The notes under the pieces are model-generated. The model made no database searches and was not told the origin of the DNA. It saw only the letters and a list, made by a program, of their open reading frames with translations. Position numbers and translations under genes: made by a program. Positions 63,545 to 64,000 of a stretch of DNA of 64,000 nucleotides are shown here, piece after piece. Position 1 is the first letter of the stretch; each line of letters begins with the position of its first letter. The stretch is from JBBWZH01 sp035544115 (GTDB taxonomy: Bacteria > Actinomycetota > Actinomycetes > Mycobacteriales > CADCTP01), in NCBI GenBank assembly GCA_963714145.1, contig OY970235.1, positions 4,774,001 to 4,838,000 on the forward strand, read 5' to 3'.

Positions 63545-63769
63545 ATGCCGAAGCGTATTGCTCTGATGTTCGCCACCGCAGCCGCCGTGATCGGCCTTTG
63601 CAGCCCACCCGCCGACGCCTCCACGCTGACCCTGGTCGGCATTTCCGGGGATGCGCAAACCTGCCAGATCTCCGGCGAGTGGGGCGTCCGAGCCGGCGTG
63701 TGGAGCGGCTTCTACTGCAGCCTGCAAAACCCTAGCGTGGGCTGGGAACTCTGGGCCTACGTCTTCTGA
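63545..63769 (+). CDS. Small secreted protein
   Basis: The 74-residue ORF has a basic start (MPKRIALMF), a hydrophobic core and a likely signal peptidase site after SPPADA. The mature part of about 48 residues has two cysteines (AQTCQISG and GFYCSLQN), probably one disulfide, and ends in WELWAYVF. No Shine-Dalgarno sequence is evident. It resembles small extracellular proteins of actinomycetes; function unknown. Confidence 0.6.
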   Translation: MPKRIALMFATAAAVIGLCSPPADASTLTLVGISGDAQTCQISGEWGVRAGVWSGFYCSLQNPSVGWELWAYVF

Positions 63770-64000
63770 CCCGAATCCGCGAGTAGCGCTGTGACACGGG
63801 TGCCCTTGTCGGCCTGCGATGATCATGTTGCGAAGGGACGATCGGGCGGGCGAAAGGACACCTACCGGTCTTTGCGAAGACGTGCTTGTTCGTCGTCGAG
63901 GTGGACCGCCGCCGGGTGACCAGGACAAGGCTCGGGTGGCCCGGCGCACCAACCAGATTGCCAGGCTGGCGCAGAGCCGCCAGGCCGACGCCGGCAGTAC
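63770..64000. other. Right edge, nothing certain
   Basis: A plus-strand frame at the very end reads VARRTNQIARLAQSRQADAG and may be the start of, or part of, a gene continuing beyond the window. There is not enough to name it. Confidence 0.3.

Noticed and set aside
63770..64000. Start of a transposase or recombinase at the right edge
   Set aside because: Only about 20 residues of a plausible frame are visible; not enough to assign.

Overview
High-GC DNA (roughly 70% or more by eye) with many GTG starts, GTGA/ATGA stop-start overlaps, SARP-type regulators, F420-type oxidoreductases, Tat signals and lipoproteins points to a chromosomal segment of a filamentous actinomycete. A member of the Micromonosporaceae (Actinoplanes/Dactylosporangium-like) is a guess from style, not a demonstrated placement. 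No rRNA, tRNA, transposase, integrase or CRISPR array was recognised.

Layout. 1-0.5 kb: 3' part of a gene carrying an LQR..GN..VQR leader like that of injection-system cargo proteins. 0.9-4.7 kb (minus): ECF sigma factor, zinc-finger anti-sigma-type membrane protein, ABC ATPase and two membrane proteins, joined end to end by ATGA/GTGA overlaps and by tiny intervening ORFs. 5.0-6.7 kb: a response regulator/histidine kinase pair with a duplicated junction. 6.8-7.8 kb: DUF3060 lipoprotein. 8.0-11.8 kb: an uncharacterised cassette of a coiled-coil protein, an APH-like kinase, a DUF4062/PLD-like protein and a divergent P-loop kinase, the best candidate for an undescribed conflict or signalling system. 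12-19 kb: ordinary genes mixed with decayed ones (Sel1-repeat protein, frameshifted GH62 arabinofuranosidase) and a chimeric pseudogene made from two other loci in the window. 19.3-24.3 kb: sugar kinase, flavin monooxygenase, hydrolase, HD protein and a GlxA-type AraC regulator.

24.4-45.7 kb is a large catabolic island. One minus-strand operon (30.6 to 24.4 kb) encodes a split transketolase, a glycerol-dehydrogenase-like enzyme, a Baeyer-Villiger monooxygenase and an acyl-CoA ligase. A second (43.8 to 32.6 kb) encodes a ribose-type ABC importer whose ATPase and permease are fused, an alcohol dehydrogenase, an aldehyde dehydrogenase, a thiolase with its DUF35 partner, and an NDP-forming acyl-CoA synthetase. 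Between them lies an AcoR-like Fis-family regulator without a GAFTGA loop. A 17-bp palindrome close to TGTCCCAATCTCGGACA precedes both operons and the lactonase/luciferase-like pair at 43.9-45.7 kb, so the island looks like a single regulon.

45.8-50 kb holds a DUF3592 protein, a second LQR..VQR protein, a run of truncated genes (LuxR tail, membrane-protein tail, beta-propeller piece, flavodoxin-like head) and a MarR regulator fused in frame to a deazaflavin-type nitroreductase behind two abutting palindromic operators. 50.4-61.8 kb has a HEAT-repeat protein, a Tat-exported M15-like peptidase, a SARP/NB-ARC/TPR regulator with a probable 5' frameshift, and a giant secreted vWD protein with seven repeats; the peptidase and the giant protein share an ECF-like promoter with identical spacing. 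The last 2 kb contain a lipoprotein, a truncated TIR gene and two small ORFs.
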